Shown here piece after piece: positions 19,874-27,683 of a stretch of DNA of 64,000 nucleotides (positions are counted from its first letter, which is position 1; every line of letters starts with the position of its first letter). The DNA comes from Gammaproteobacteria bacterium (GTDB lineage: Bacteria > Pseudomonadota > Gammaproteobacteria > Pseudomonadales > Azotimanducaceae): positions 62,001-126,000 of the forward strand of contig VXNY01000023.1 in NCBI GenBank assembly GCA_009840305.1. Direction: 5' to 3'. The notes under the pieces were generated by a model that saw only the letters and a list, made by a program, of their open reading frames with translations, had not been told where the DNA came from and did no database searches. The translations under genes and the position numbers were made by a program.

Positions 19874-20039
19874 GTATTTTCTAACGTTATTTCTGTATAT
19901 TTTATTGTTGAAAATAGAGTGAAAATAGGGTGAGCGTAGCAGGAAGCCACTAATTAGCGACCTCTACCCACGGGGGCTATTTGTTCAGTTCAGCTAGTAG
20001 AACTAGAGCTTAAGAACTACATTGGAGTAAGTTGATCGG

Positions 20040-20444
20040 CTACCAAACCGCCAAAATTACGCCCGCGACTACACAGTGAAGGACTCGGTATACAGCCTGA
20101 ATCGAAAGAAGTGCCCAAGAGAAGCGGCAAAACGCACCATCGGAAATACTTGAGCACGCTATAAATGCGACACCAACAATGAGCCCAATCAGAGTTCCTT
20201 GTTGCCACGTACTAATCCCAAGAAGAGAAATTAACCAAGCTATTGCGAAGCACGTGATAAAAGACGTGACGAACGCAATGACAAATGGGATAGCGGAAGG
20301 AGTTAAGTCGTACTCGGATTTGCCAAGTGCCCGTAACCACCTCTTGCCAAACAAGGGTCCGTACCACAATCCACCAAGTACAAAAGAAGACAATGTTGCG
20401 ACAAGAATAGCCCACCAATTGAGCGCAAGGATGTCAAACGTCAT
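20040..20444 (-). CDS. DUF1761 family small membrane protein
   Basis: A 134-residue protein with four hydrophobic segments. The N-terminal LNWWAILVATLSSFVLGGLWYGPLFGKRW is the hallmark of DUF1761 proteins, whose function is unknown. It is separated from sufB by about 165 bases on the same strand and diverges from the repeat-protein operon to its right. Confidence 0.75.
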   Translation of the reverse strand: MTFDILALNWWAILVATLSSFVLGGLWYGPLFGKRWLRALGKSEYDLTPSAIPFVIAFVTSFITCFAIAWLISLLGISTWQQGTLIGLIVGVAFIACSSISDGAFCRFSWALLSIQAVYRVLHCVVAGVILAVW

Positions 20445-20608
20445 GGTAAGAACGCTCCTGTGACCGAATTCTCCCCATTATAAATCTAAATTAGTATAAA
20501 TAAAACAAGTAGTTTTCCAGTTTATGTACAGTTTCTTCCGCATTGGTGTACATGATTTGTTAGCAGTCTCTGTTGGAGACTCTCGTGAGGTGTGGATACA
20601 CTAGCTCG

Positions 20609-22387
20609 ATGCAACGCATGACGCTCATCTTTTCGCGCACCGATTTGTTTTCGTTTATAGCCGCTCTGGTTGTCGGTATCGGTGCAAGTTTTGTTCTATG
20701 GCATGTCGTGTTTCCGGAACGCCAAGATAAACAGTTAACAGACACCGAAGGAGACCGACGCACTGTTGCCCGAGTGGTGCCATCGACATCCAATCACGCC
20801 ATCGAATTGAACAAGATTCTGAAGCTTGAGAGTCCAACTGATAGATCCATCGCAATCTACACTTTGGTCGGTGGGATGAGCGGACATGAGATCCGTAATT
20901 TATTGAACAAAACACTCTCCTTCACTCCATCTAAAACTGTTCAATCTGTACGAATTAGGCTGTTAGAAGAACTTACTTGGCAGGACCCAACAAACGCACT
21001 GTCTTTTGTAGAGAAGATCGACTCGCAACTTTCAGTCGATTTAGTCTCTACAGTTTTTGCAGAGTGGGCACAGTTCGACCTCGAAGATGCATTGCAAGCG
21101 ACGAGTAAACTCGAGGAAGTGATGAAAACCCGCTCACTGTGGGCAATATTCTTCAGCAGGCCAGATTTAACCGTTGCAGCACGTGTAGCACTCATGGAAC
21201 AACACGGTGGGAATCCCATACTCGTGCGGCGGTTAGTTACGGAAAGCTCAACGTTTCAATTCTCGGATCAACCACTAACAGCCTTGCAGACGCTCGTTGC
21301 TGATGAACTTGATGATAACGAGCAAATCATCGCTTTCTATAGACTCACGGACTATTGGTACGATCGCGATGGAATCTCAAGTATCGGCGAGATGCTTGAT
21401 CGCTTCTATTCATTGTTTCAAGATCAACATTCTCTCTTACGAAACTTGGTGAAAAAAGTAAGTGCATTCGATCCGCAAACCGCTTGGAATCATGTTTTAG
21501 CTCTTTCTTCTGAAACGCGTCGGAAGCTAGCTCCCATGGTCGTTGAAACGTGGGGCATGGTCGAATTTGACGAAGCACACAACGCGATCTTGGAGGCAAA
21601 CATGCCTTTTGCATTAGGCGTACTGTTTCAAAGTCTGGCAAGTAGTGATCCGGAACGGGCATTAGCGGAGATCGACCAGGTACCACTTGAGTATGGTTTG
21701 TCAGTATTTATGCGGCTTGTCAATCGACTACCTCGTGATGTAGTATTGGAGCATTTAGAGCAACACGGAAGCCTTGGTCCGGACACTAATTCGGCGACGC
21801 GATTGTTAGTTCAATTATGGAGTAGTCAAGATCCGGAGAATGCTGTGAAATGGTTGTTAACCAACTCGTCCACACTAGAGTGGATCAATTCTGTACATTT
21901 ACTTGACGGATTGATCTCACTTGGTTCAGTTGACCTGGAAAAAGCATTTGCGATCGCGTTAGAACAGCCAAAGGCAGAATCTGCAACAGGCATGGAATAT
22001 TCACTCCTCTTAGGGTTAATGCGAAATGGCCAATTGGAAGGTATTGAAAAGTTCTTGAAGCAGGTGCGAAAACCCAAACAATTTGACATATATACAGTGA
22101 TGGGCAACTACCTGGTTCAAGTAGGGAAATTCGATGAAGCATTCGAATTAGGCAATCAATTGCCGGAGACGGAATGGTCGGAATACTTTCAAACGTTGAC
22201 GTCCGCGGGAGTCTGGAGGGACGCAGAGCAGTTCATTGAAAAGATGTCTCTATTACCGAACTCAGATATTCGCAATGAAGTTGCACGATATATTCTCGAA
22301 CTCAAAGACATGGCTTTTTATCCTAGTAGGATGAGTATTTCGCATACTGACCTTCAATACTTGCAAACAATAGTGGAAGAAGACTAG
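20609..22387 (+). CDS. Membrane-anchored alpha-helical repeat protein, paralog 1
   Basis: I do not recognise a named family. The chosen ATG at 20609 gives 592 residues: a short basic N-terminus, one membrane segment (FIAALVVGIGASFVLWHVVF), then a long helical region outside the membrane. The region is built of degenerate units of ~35-40 residues with the pattern DPxxAL...(I/V)...W, for example DPTNALSFVEKIDSQLSVDLVSTVFAEWAQFDLEDALQATSKL, DPERALAEIDQVP and DPENAVKWLLTNS. That suggests an alpha-solenoid for protein contacts in the periplasm. It is clearly homologous along its length to the next gene, which follows after 66 bases. It probably opens a five-gene operon reaching 25993. Confidence 0.7.
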   Translation: MQRMTLIFSRTDLFSFIAALVVGIGASFVLWHVVFPERQDKQLTDTEGDRRTVARVVPSTSNHAIELNKILKLESPTDRSIAIYTLVGGMSGHEIRNLLNKTLSFTPSKTVQSVRIRLLEELTWQDPTNALSFVEKIDSQLSVDLVSTVFAEWAQFDLEDALQATSKLEEVMKTRSLWAIFFSRPDLTVAARVALMEQHGGNPILVRRLVTESSTFQFSDQPLTALQTLVADELDDNEQIIAFYRLTDYWYDRDGISSIGEMLDRFYSLFQDQHSLLRNLVKKVSAFDPQTAWNHVLALSSETRRKLAPMVVETWGMVEFDEAHNAILEANMPFALGVLFQSLASSDPERALAEIDQVPLEYGLSVFMRLVNRLPRDVVLEHLEQHGSLGPDTNSATRLLVQLWSSQDPENAVKWLLTNSSTLEWINSVHLLDGLISLGSVDLEKAFAIALEQPKAESATGMEYSLLLGLMRNGQLEGIEKFLKQVRKPKQFDIYTVMGNYLVQVGKFDEAFELGNQLPETEWSEYFQTLTSAGVWRDAEQFIEKMSLLPNSDIRNEVARYILELKDMAFYPSRMSISHTDLQYLQTIVEED

Positions 22388-22453
22388 TGGGCACCCAAAA
22401 TATCACGAACGCTGTGGGTCTTGGACGGTTTTCACTTTTACTATTACACTAAG

Positions 22454-23851
22454 ATGAACTCACTGCAACGAATAGTGATCAGCGCTACAGTGGGGTTGGC
22501 GTTAGGAGTAACTGTTGGCTCGCTGTTGTACTGTGTTTTTTCGTGGGATCGACACCGTGCTCCGCAAACCGAGAGCACTACCCAACACTCTTCGCAACTC
22601 GTCGACGTTGAAAGTAACCGAGGAACGGATCAAGAATCACTGACACAAGCGTCAGATTCGCTCTGGTCGGACAGAATTGGAGCCAATAATCTAATCGATC
22701 TCAGTTCGTTGGTCGCAAGCGTTGACATGAACGAGCTACAGACAATGGTCGATCAAGTTCTCATAAGACCTTGGATTCCTCGATTATTCAACGCTAAGAA
22801 GCTTCTGTTAGGCAAACTTGCACAATTTGAACCGCGAGTAGCATTGGACCGAGTTCTTAACGCGTCGAGATTCTACACTCTAGACCTTGTCGATGTGGTT
22901 TTTCGAGAATGGTCGGTTCAGAATCTAGAAGACTCATTGGCGAACGCGAGTGAGTTAGCTCAACCTTACCGAGATGTCGCCTTTACCGCTATCGTTTCTG
23001 AACAGGATGCCGCTTCTTTTAAGAACGCAGGAAAGTTTCCAAATTCGGAAGAGTTGAAGGCATTTCTCGACAAGTGGGAGGCGGCATCCGTGATTTTGGA
23101 ATTGAAGCAGAATCCGGTCGAAGCAGCTCGGCAACTGTTGAACGACGACATTCCGAATCGTGAGCAAATAGCACTACTCGAACAGATCGTAGATGCTTGG
23201 CAACCTCACATGGGATTTGATATTCTCTATGTCCTGCTTGATCAACTCTACTTCACGGATTCAAAACTCTCATGGGAACTGGTTGTACGCGTGCTTTCTT
23301 CAGATCCAGCTGCGGCTATGGAACACATAACTTCAGGAGAGCAAATAAAGCGACCAGCGATGGTGGGCAGGCATCTAGTGAATGAACATTGGACTGAGAT
23401 TGGTGCGCTAAAAACAATGGTTGCTGCACAAGAGTTAGAGGGTATGGGATTGGGAAACATCTATTTGCTCGAATTCTTAAGTGTTTGGGGTGAAGAGGAT
23501 TCGTTGGGATTATTGAACCAAATAGACCAAGTTCCCACCTACGCGAGGCCTTTCGCAGTCGGGAAAGCAATAAGAAAACTTGCAGAAAGGGACATCGGTG
23601 CTGCCAGACGTTCATTTGAATCGTTAGAGGCGGTGCCTGGCGCAATTTCCGAATTTGCCGAATCAGAACTAGTGCGCGGTTGGGCAGTCGGAGATCCCGA
23701 AAGTGCTTTCGACTGGCTCTTGGAAAACTCCGAAGAACGATCTTTGAAGAGATCATTTTTAATGCCAATTATTCTCCGCGAGTATGCCAAGAGAGATTCA
23801 GAAGGAGCAACAGAATTGGCGAAAAAACATGGCTTTTCCCCACCTCAATGA
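22454..23851 (+). CDS. Membrane-anchored alpha-helical repeat protein, paralog 2
   Basis: A 465-residue shorter paralog of the preceding protein. The N-terminal membrane segment is VISATVGLALGVTVGSLLYCVF. Matching units include EPRVALDRVLNASRFYTLDLVDVVFREWSVQNLEDSLANASELAQ and DPESAFDWLLENSEERSLKRSF, aligning with corresponding blocks of paralog 1. It lacks the final ~120 residues of that protein. The ATG at 22454 is chosen because the membrane segment begins right after it. The two genes look like an old tandem duplication that diverged. The likely location is periplasmic, tethered to the inner membrane; the function is unknown. Confidence 0.7.
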   Translation: MNSLQRIVISATVGLALGVTVGSLLYCVFSWDRHRAPQTESTTQHSSQLVDVESNRGTDQESLTQASDSLWSDRIGANNLIDLSSLVASVDMNELQTMVDQVLIRPWIPRLFNAKKLLLGKLAQFEPRVALDRVLNASRFYTLDLVDVVFREWSVQNLEDSLANASELAQPYRDVAFTAIVSEQDAASFKNAGKFPNSEELKAFLDKWEAASVILELKQNPVEAARQLLNDDIPNREQIALLEQIVDAWQPHMGFDILYVLLDQLYFTDSKLSWELVVRVLSSDPAAAMEHITSGEQIKRPAMVGRHLVNEHWTEIGALKTMVAAQELEGMGLGNIYLLEFLSVWGEEDSLGLLNQIDQVPTYARPFAVGKAIRKLAERDIGAARRSFESLEAVPGAISEFAESELVRGWAVGDPESAFDWLLENSEERSLKRSFLMPIILREYAKRDSEGATELAKKHGFSPPQ

Positions 23852-23925
23852 CTACCCTCCATTCCATTTAGCGATTTTTGTATTTAATTACGTGGTGAGA
23901 ATTCAGACTGCCGTAGAGAAATTTG

Positions 23926-24684
23926 ATGGTACGAACAGATAAACAGACATCGAAACAAACAAATTCGCTGTTGTACTGGGCTGTAGGTATTCCGGCATCT
24001 TTGTTGGTATTGGTTCTGTTTGTATTCTTCGTGCAACCGTGGGGAGAACCAAGGGACGCGATAAAGTCTACTGCTTCAAAAGACGGAGATTTTTACGATC
24101 CAAGCACTGATCTAGCCCAATCTGGGTTAATAGAAACTTCACTTCCGGAAGAGTCGTCGGTACCTGACGGAATACCACCTCGTTCTGATAGATCTAAAAT
24201 TGTCGATGTCAATTTAGCCTCGTGGAAACCTGTGGATGAAAACACTGTTCCGGAAGATCAATTGCCGGTTCAATCCACAGAAGTGGAAGGACGGGTGTTA
24301 GTGGAGCTCAGCTCGGAGCTTTGGTCCAAGGCTGTGGGAGACGGTGTTCAATTTTCGATCCCTCAGCAGGAAATTGTCTTAATGGGGAAGCTTACGAAAG
24401 TAGACACGAAGCTCGCGCATACGCGCTTTTTGGAAGGCACGCTTCAAGACGGATTGCAAGAGTACGACTTTGAGTTGACTTTAGGCGACAACAACACCTA
24501 CGCGTATATCAACACTGCCAAGGGCAGCGTCGTATTGGCTGGTACGAGAACGCATGGCTGGTTGATGGAGAGTGTGAACATACCGCCAAACTTTGATTTT
24601 TCCTTGCCAGATCATTTCTTTGTCGACCCGGAACGTCGAGATCGAGTATTAGAATCAGAACCACCATCTGAAAGCGACGAGTAA
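23926..24684 (+). CDS. Membrane-anchored protein with metalloprotease-propeptide-like domain
   Basis: A 252-residue protein from the ATG at 23926. After a polar N-terminus there is one membrane segment (AVGIPASLLVLVLFVFFV), a disordered acidic linker, and a C-terminal beta domain (about 125-225). Its order resembles propeptides of bacterial reprolysin-like metalloproteases: a G.GVQFSIP.. strand, RFLEGTL, YDFELTLGDNNTYAYINTAKGSVVLAG and GWLMESV. No peptidase HExxH is present here. It follows the two repeat-protein genes after 74 bases and precedes a glycosyltransferase gene by 8. The propeptide comparison is my inference from pattern only. Confidence 0.55.
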   Translation: MVRTDKQTSKQTNSLLYWAVGIPASLLVLVLFVFFVQPWGEPRDAIKSTASKDGDFYDPSTDLAQSGLIETSLPEESSVPDGIPPRSDRSKIVDVNLASWKPVDENTVPEDQLPVQSTEVEGRVLVELSSELWSKAVGDGVQFSIPQQEIVLMGKLTKVDTKLAHTRFLEGTLQDGLQEYDFELTLGDNNTYAYINTAKGSVVLAGTRTHGWLMESVNIPPNFDFSLPDHFFVDPERRDRVLESEPPSESDE

Positions 24685-24692
24685 TACCTACA

Positions 24693-25391
24693 TTGCTATC
24701 CGAACGAGCGCAAGCTGGTTTGAGCAAGATTGCGGTAGTTGTTTCAGTTCTCAATGATCGCGATCCCCTCAGTCAATTATTGACAACACTAGCGCGATAT
24801 CCCGAGTTGGAGCTGATTGTTGTCGATGGCGGAAGCAGCGATAGTCCACACGAGATAACGAGTAGTGCTACGTTTGTTCAAGCGACTAAACCTGGACGAG
24901 GGGTGCAAGTGGCCTTGGGTATTAGACACACGACTCGCGAGTGGATTTGGGTGCTACATGCGGATAGCGTTGTCCAAGAGGAAAATGTTGAGAGCATCGG
25001 AACCGTTATCAACCAAGTGCGATGGGGTCGTTTCGATGTGAGTTTAGATGGTTCTCGATGGGAATATCGGATGATTGAAACCCTCATGAATCTACGCTCT
25101 CGATTATCAAGTATATGTACAGGTGATCAAGGTATGTTTTTCCAACGAGACATCCTTAAAGAGATTGGAGGTTTTCCAGATCAATCATTGATGGAGGACG
25201 TAGAGGCGAGTAAGCACTTGCGTAAGCTAGCCAAGCCTTTTTGTTGTACTAGTCGCTTGGGTGTGTCGACGCGAAAGTGGGAAGCTGATGGTGTGTTTCG
25301 AACAGTGTTCCGTATGTGGAGCTTTCGGATCCGATACTACTTTGGAGCTTCACCCGATGTTCTTTATTCAGAATACTATCGACATAGGTGA
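24693..25391 (+). CDS. Family 2 glycosyltransferase, TIGR04283-like
   Basis: The protein has the GT-A nucleotide-binding strand (KIAVVVSVLNDRDPLSQLLTTLARYPELELIVVDGGSSD), a KPGRGVQVALGIRHTTREWIWVLHADS segment containing the HADS motif, and a GDQGMFFQRDILKEIGGFPDQSLMEDVE acceptor-side motif. These are the marks of the small TIGR04283 group, annotated in databases as arsenosugar-biosynthesis glycosyltransferases although most members are unproven. The start is uncertain between TTG at 24693 and TTG at 24720; neither has a good Shine-Dalgarno. It overlaps the next gene by four bases (GTGA), and the pair is a conserved unit in many bacteria. Confidence 0.85.
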   Translation: MLSERAQAGLSKIAVVVSVLNDRDPLSQLLTTLARYPELELIVVDGGSSDSPHEITSSATFVQATKPGRGVQVALGIRHTTREWIWVLHADSVVQEENVESIGTVINQVRWGRFDVSLDGSRWEYRMIETLMNLRSRLSSICTGDQGMFFQRDILKEIGGFPDQSLMEDVEASKHLRKLAKPFCCTSRLGVSTRKWEADGVFRTVFRMWSFRIRYYFGASPDVLYSEYYRHR

Positions 25392-25993
25392 AACGAATCA
25401 ACCCTGCACAGATTGCCTTGCTTGCGCGTTCACCTGTACTTGGTCAGGTAAAACAGCGTTTAGCGAGAGATATTGGAACTATTAAAGCGCTCGAGTGTTA
25501 TCGCCTGCTATTGCAGAATGCATTGGATGCAACACGCCCGTTTGCTACGACCATTTGGTTCGAGGGGAGTGTCGATAGTTGGGATGAGATTGCACCAGAA
25601 CACCGATTGAGAGAGCAACCTTCGGGCGACTTAGGGGAAAAGATGTTTGCTGCGTTAAGTGAAGGTGCTAAATTGGTGATAGGTGCTGATGTTCCTCTCA
25701 TGAGCGTGGATTACTTAAACAGAGCTCTTGACCACTTAGCAACAAACAAGGACTTAGTGTTGGGTCCGACTGAAGATGGTGGCTATTGTTTGATAGGAAT
25801 GAACGATCCGAGCGAACATTTGTTCAAAAACATTTCTTGGGGTAGTGATCTCGTATTGGAACAAACCTTGTCACGAGCCACTGATCTTGGTTTGCGTGTC
25901 TTCTTGCTCTCCAAGCTATGGGACATTGATACTAGTGCAGACTACCAGCGATGGAAGCAGGAGACACCAACAGATAAAGTATTCAGGGTCTAG
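25388..25993 (+). CDS. TIGR04282/DUF2064 nucleotidyltransferase-like glycosyltransferase partner
   Basis: This 201-residue GT-A-fold protein (DUF2064) has ALLARSPVLGQVKQRLARDIG at the N-terminus, like the G..KTRL of sugar nucleotidyltransferases. It then has GDLGEKMFAAL, IGADVPLM with the metal-binding Asp, and LGPTEDGGYCLIGM. These are the diagnostic blocks of TIGR04282 proteins, which pair with TIGR04283. The GTG start overlaps the previous stop. No arsM- or arsS-like gene lies nearby, so the arsenosugar role often attached to this pair is not supported locally. Confidence 0.87.
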   Translation: MKRINPAQIALLARSPVLGQVKQRLARDIGTIKALECYRLLLQNALDATRPFATTIWFEGSVDSWDEIAPEHRLREQPSGDLGEKMFAALSEGAKLVIGADVPLMSVDYLNRALDHLATNKDLVLGPTEDGGYCLIGMNDPSEHLFKNISWGSDLVLEQTLSRATDLGLRVFLLSKLWDIDTSADYQRWKQETPTDKVFRV

Positions 25994-26008
25994 AGATCTG
26001 AATCGGCC

Positions 26009-26085
26009 TGGCGCCCCGAGAAGGACTCGAACCTTCGATCTGCCGCTTAGGAGGCGGCCGCGCTATCCAACTGTGCCACCGGGGC
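26009..26085 (-). tRNA. tRNA-Arg (anticodon CCT)
   Basis: A 77-base cloverleaf on the minus strand including an encoded CCA. The acceptor stem pairs GCCCCGG with TCGGGGC, and the discriminator is G. The anticodon stem GCCGC/GCGGC encloses the loop CTCCTAA with CCT at 26051-26049, reading AGG. The T arm contains GGTTCGAGTCC. It lies just past the end of the plus-strand operon. tRNA-Arg(CCT) is a frequent integration site in bacteria, but I found no integrase or repeated 3' end nearby. Confidence 0.95.
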
Positions 26086-26219
26086 GGCGTAACACCGAAT
26101 TATGCACCATGATTTTTTGGCGTTAATAGCAGGATAGACGTTGTTAGGCTCGATGCGCGTGAGAATCTGTCGAGAGTTTCAACTAGTGAACAAAACTCGC
26201 AGGACAACTGTGCATCAAG

Positions 26220-26756
26220 TTATACAAAAGGAATATTTAGATATATGAAGGCAACAAGGCCGAAGGCTTGACATACACTCGTTGTTAAAGCCACCACTAC
26301 ATGGTTTTGTAGCTTCATGAGCCCTGTTTGAAAGTTGCCAGTTGGGTTTACAAAGCTCGATGACTCAATAGGTATCCAAGGTGATTGCAACTGGTCCCCT
26401 GATTGTTTCATGGAATGTCGTTTGTAGGCGCACAGAATGTGCTCGGCAATGGGTAACCAAAATTGTGGAGGCATCACAGAAGGCCGGCTATGCTTCGCTT
26501 GAATCGAACTTGCTGTGGTCGGACTCTCCAATACAAATCGAGATTGCCACGCTAATAGCCAAGCTAGATTCGCGAGAACAGGGCAGAGGAACACGAACAA
26601 GTAACCACAGATATCGTAATAATCGCCTAAAAAAACACTGACCACTCCCACAACGCTGAGTATGAATATCGAACATCGCATGAATTGAAAACTTTTGGTT
26701 TCATTCGGCGTTAGTGTCGAACGGTCAGCGGTGGTGGTTTGTAAGGAATGGGACAT
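26220..26756 (-). CDS. Small membrane protein, tandem paralog A
   Basis: No family recognised. A 178-residue protein that begins MSHSLQTTTADRSTLTPNETKSF, has two close membrane segments (SIFILSVVGVVSVFLGDYY and YLFVFLCPVLANLAWLLAW), then a middle part with FWLPIAEHILCAYKRHSMK, and ends with GNFQTGLMKLQNHVVVALTTSVCQAFGLVAFIYL, a third possible membrane helix. It aligns from end to end with the next minus-strand gene, which lies upstream 99 bases away, so the two are a tandem duplication. Function unknown. Confidence 0.6.
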   Translation of the reverse strand: MSHSLQTTTADRSTLTPNETKSFQFMRCSIFILSVVGVVSVFLGDYYDICGYLFVFLCPVLANLAWLLAWQSRFVLESPTTASSIQAKHSRPSVMPPQFWLPIAEHILCAYKRHSMKQSGDQLQSPWIPIESSSFVNPTGNFQTGLMKLQNHVVVALTTSVCQAFGLVAFIYLNIPFV

Positions 26757-26855
26757 ACGCGTTAATCGATTTGAAGGTAAAAATTAATTACGGCTTACAA
26801 CGATTGTATTTATCAAGACTTTTGTGCCGAATGCAAATATAGGTGCTGCGCACGT

Positions 26856-27371
26856 TCAAATGGAAGACAAGAAATACATTGTGGCAGCATAGCATTGACA
26901 GCAGCTGGTTACGAAAGCTACTACAACATGATTTTGTAAATTTCCAACCAGGGTTTGAAACTTGCCAGGTGGGAGCATCAAATCTGATGACTCACTACGA
27001 AACAACGGAGATGATGCGTCGTCATCCAATTGTTTTTTGAAACGTCGTTTAATGAAGTAAGCGATGTGGTCGAGGATGGGCAAGAAAAAGAGTGGTGTAA
27101 CTAACCAAGGTTTGCTAAAGTTTGGGTGAATGGAATTTGATTTTGGTGGAAACTGTGTTGACAATTTCAATTGCCAAATCAAATTCGCAATTATCGGGAA
27201 AACGAGCGCAAATGCGCCACTAAAGATAACGTAAAAACCACCGAAAAATGAGCATCCTACGCTCATTAAGCTAAGTAAAAATATCAAACATCGCGTGCCG
27301 AAAAACCATTGTGATTCCTTCGGCGTGAGTAGAGCACGATCTACGTTGGTTTGTGACAAGGATTGAGTCAT
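26856..27371 (-). CDS. Small membrane protein, tandem paralog B
   Basis: A 171-residue protein starting at the ATG at 27371 (MTQSLSQTNVDRALLTPKESQWF), the position that matches the start of its paralog. Shared blocks are LTPxES, FP(I/V)xANLxW, FFLPIxxHI, and the C-terminal GKFQTLVGNLQNHVVVAFVTSCCQ. It has the same pattern of two N-terminal and one C-terminal hydrophobic segments. The longer open frame to 27488 adds sequence with no counterpart in the paralog. Function unknown; a role at the inner membrane is all that can be suggested. Confidence 0.6.
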   Translation of the reverse strand: MTQSLSQTNVDRALLTPKESQWFFGTRCLIFLLSLMSVGCSFFGGFYVIFSGAFALVFPIIANLIWQLKLSTQFPPKSNSIHPNFSKPWLVTPLFFLPILDHIAYFIKRRFKKQLDDDASSPLFRSESSDLMLPPGKFQTLVGNLQNHVVVAFVTSCCQCYAATMYFLSSI

Positions 27372-27683
27372 GTGTGTCTGTCGAACATTGTTATCCAAAG
27401 CGGAAGTAGCACCGATTGTACTATAGGGATAGTGTAAAGAGCGATGATAACAAATGCTAGTAATCCTACCGAAGGACACACGTACCACAGTACTCGGTAG
27501 CGTTTTTGAGTCATCTAGATTTGTCGTTCTCTCAAGTCAGAATTTACAACAAAATTTTATTCGTGCTTTGGTGCTCGGAAGAGGACTCAAGCCATTATCC
27601 GTTGTGTGGACGACAGTCGTGCGATCAACGCTTTGAATTGGTGCGTCGTGGGACAAAAACAACAGAGAGTAGTACTCTCTCCA
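27372..27683. other. Intergenic stretch without a supported gene
   Basis: About 310 bases between the start of paralog B and the stop of the long repeat protein, both on the minus strand. Short plus-strand frames here have no ribosome binding sites and no recognisable sequence. It probably contains the promoter of the paralog pair, but I could not identify it. Confidence 0.5.

Noticed and set aside
24693-25993. Arsenosugar biosynthesis locus
   Set aside because: The two enzymes carry that label by family, but arsM- and arsS-type genes are not here, so the function is left open.
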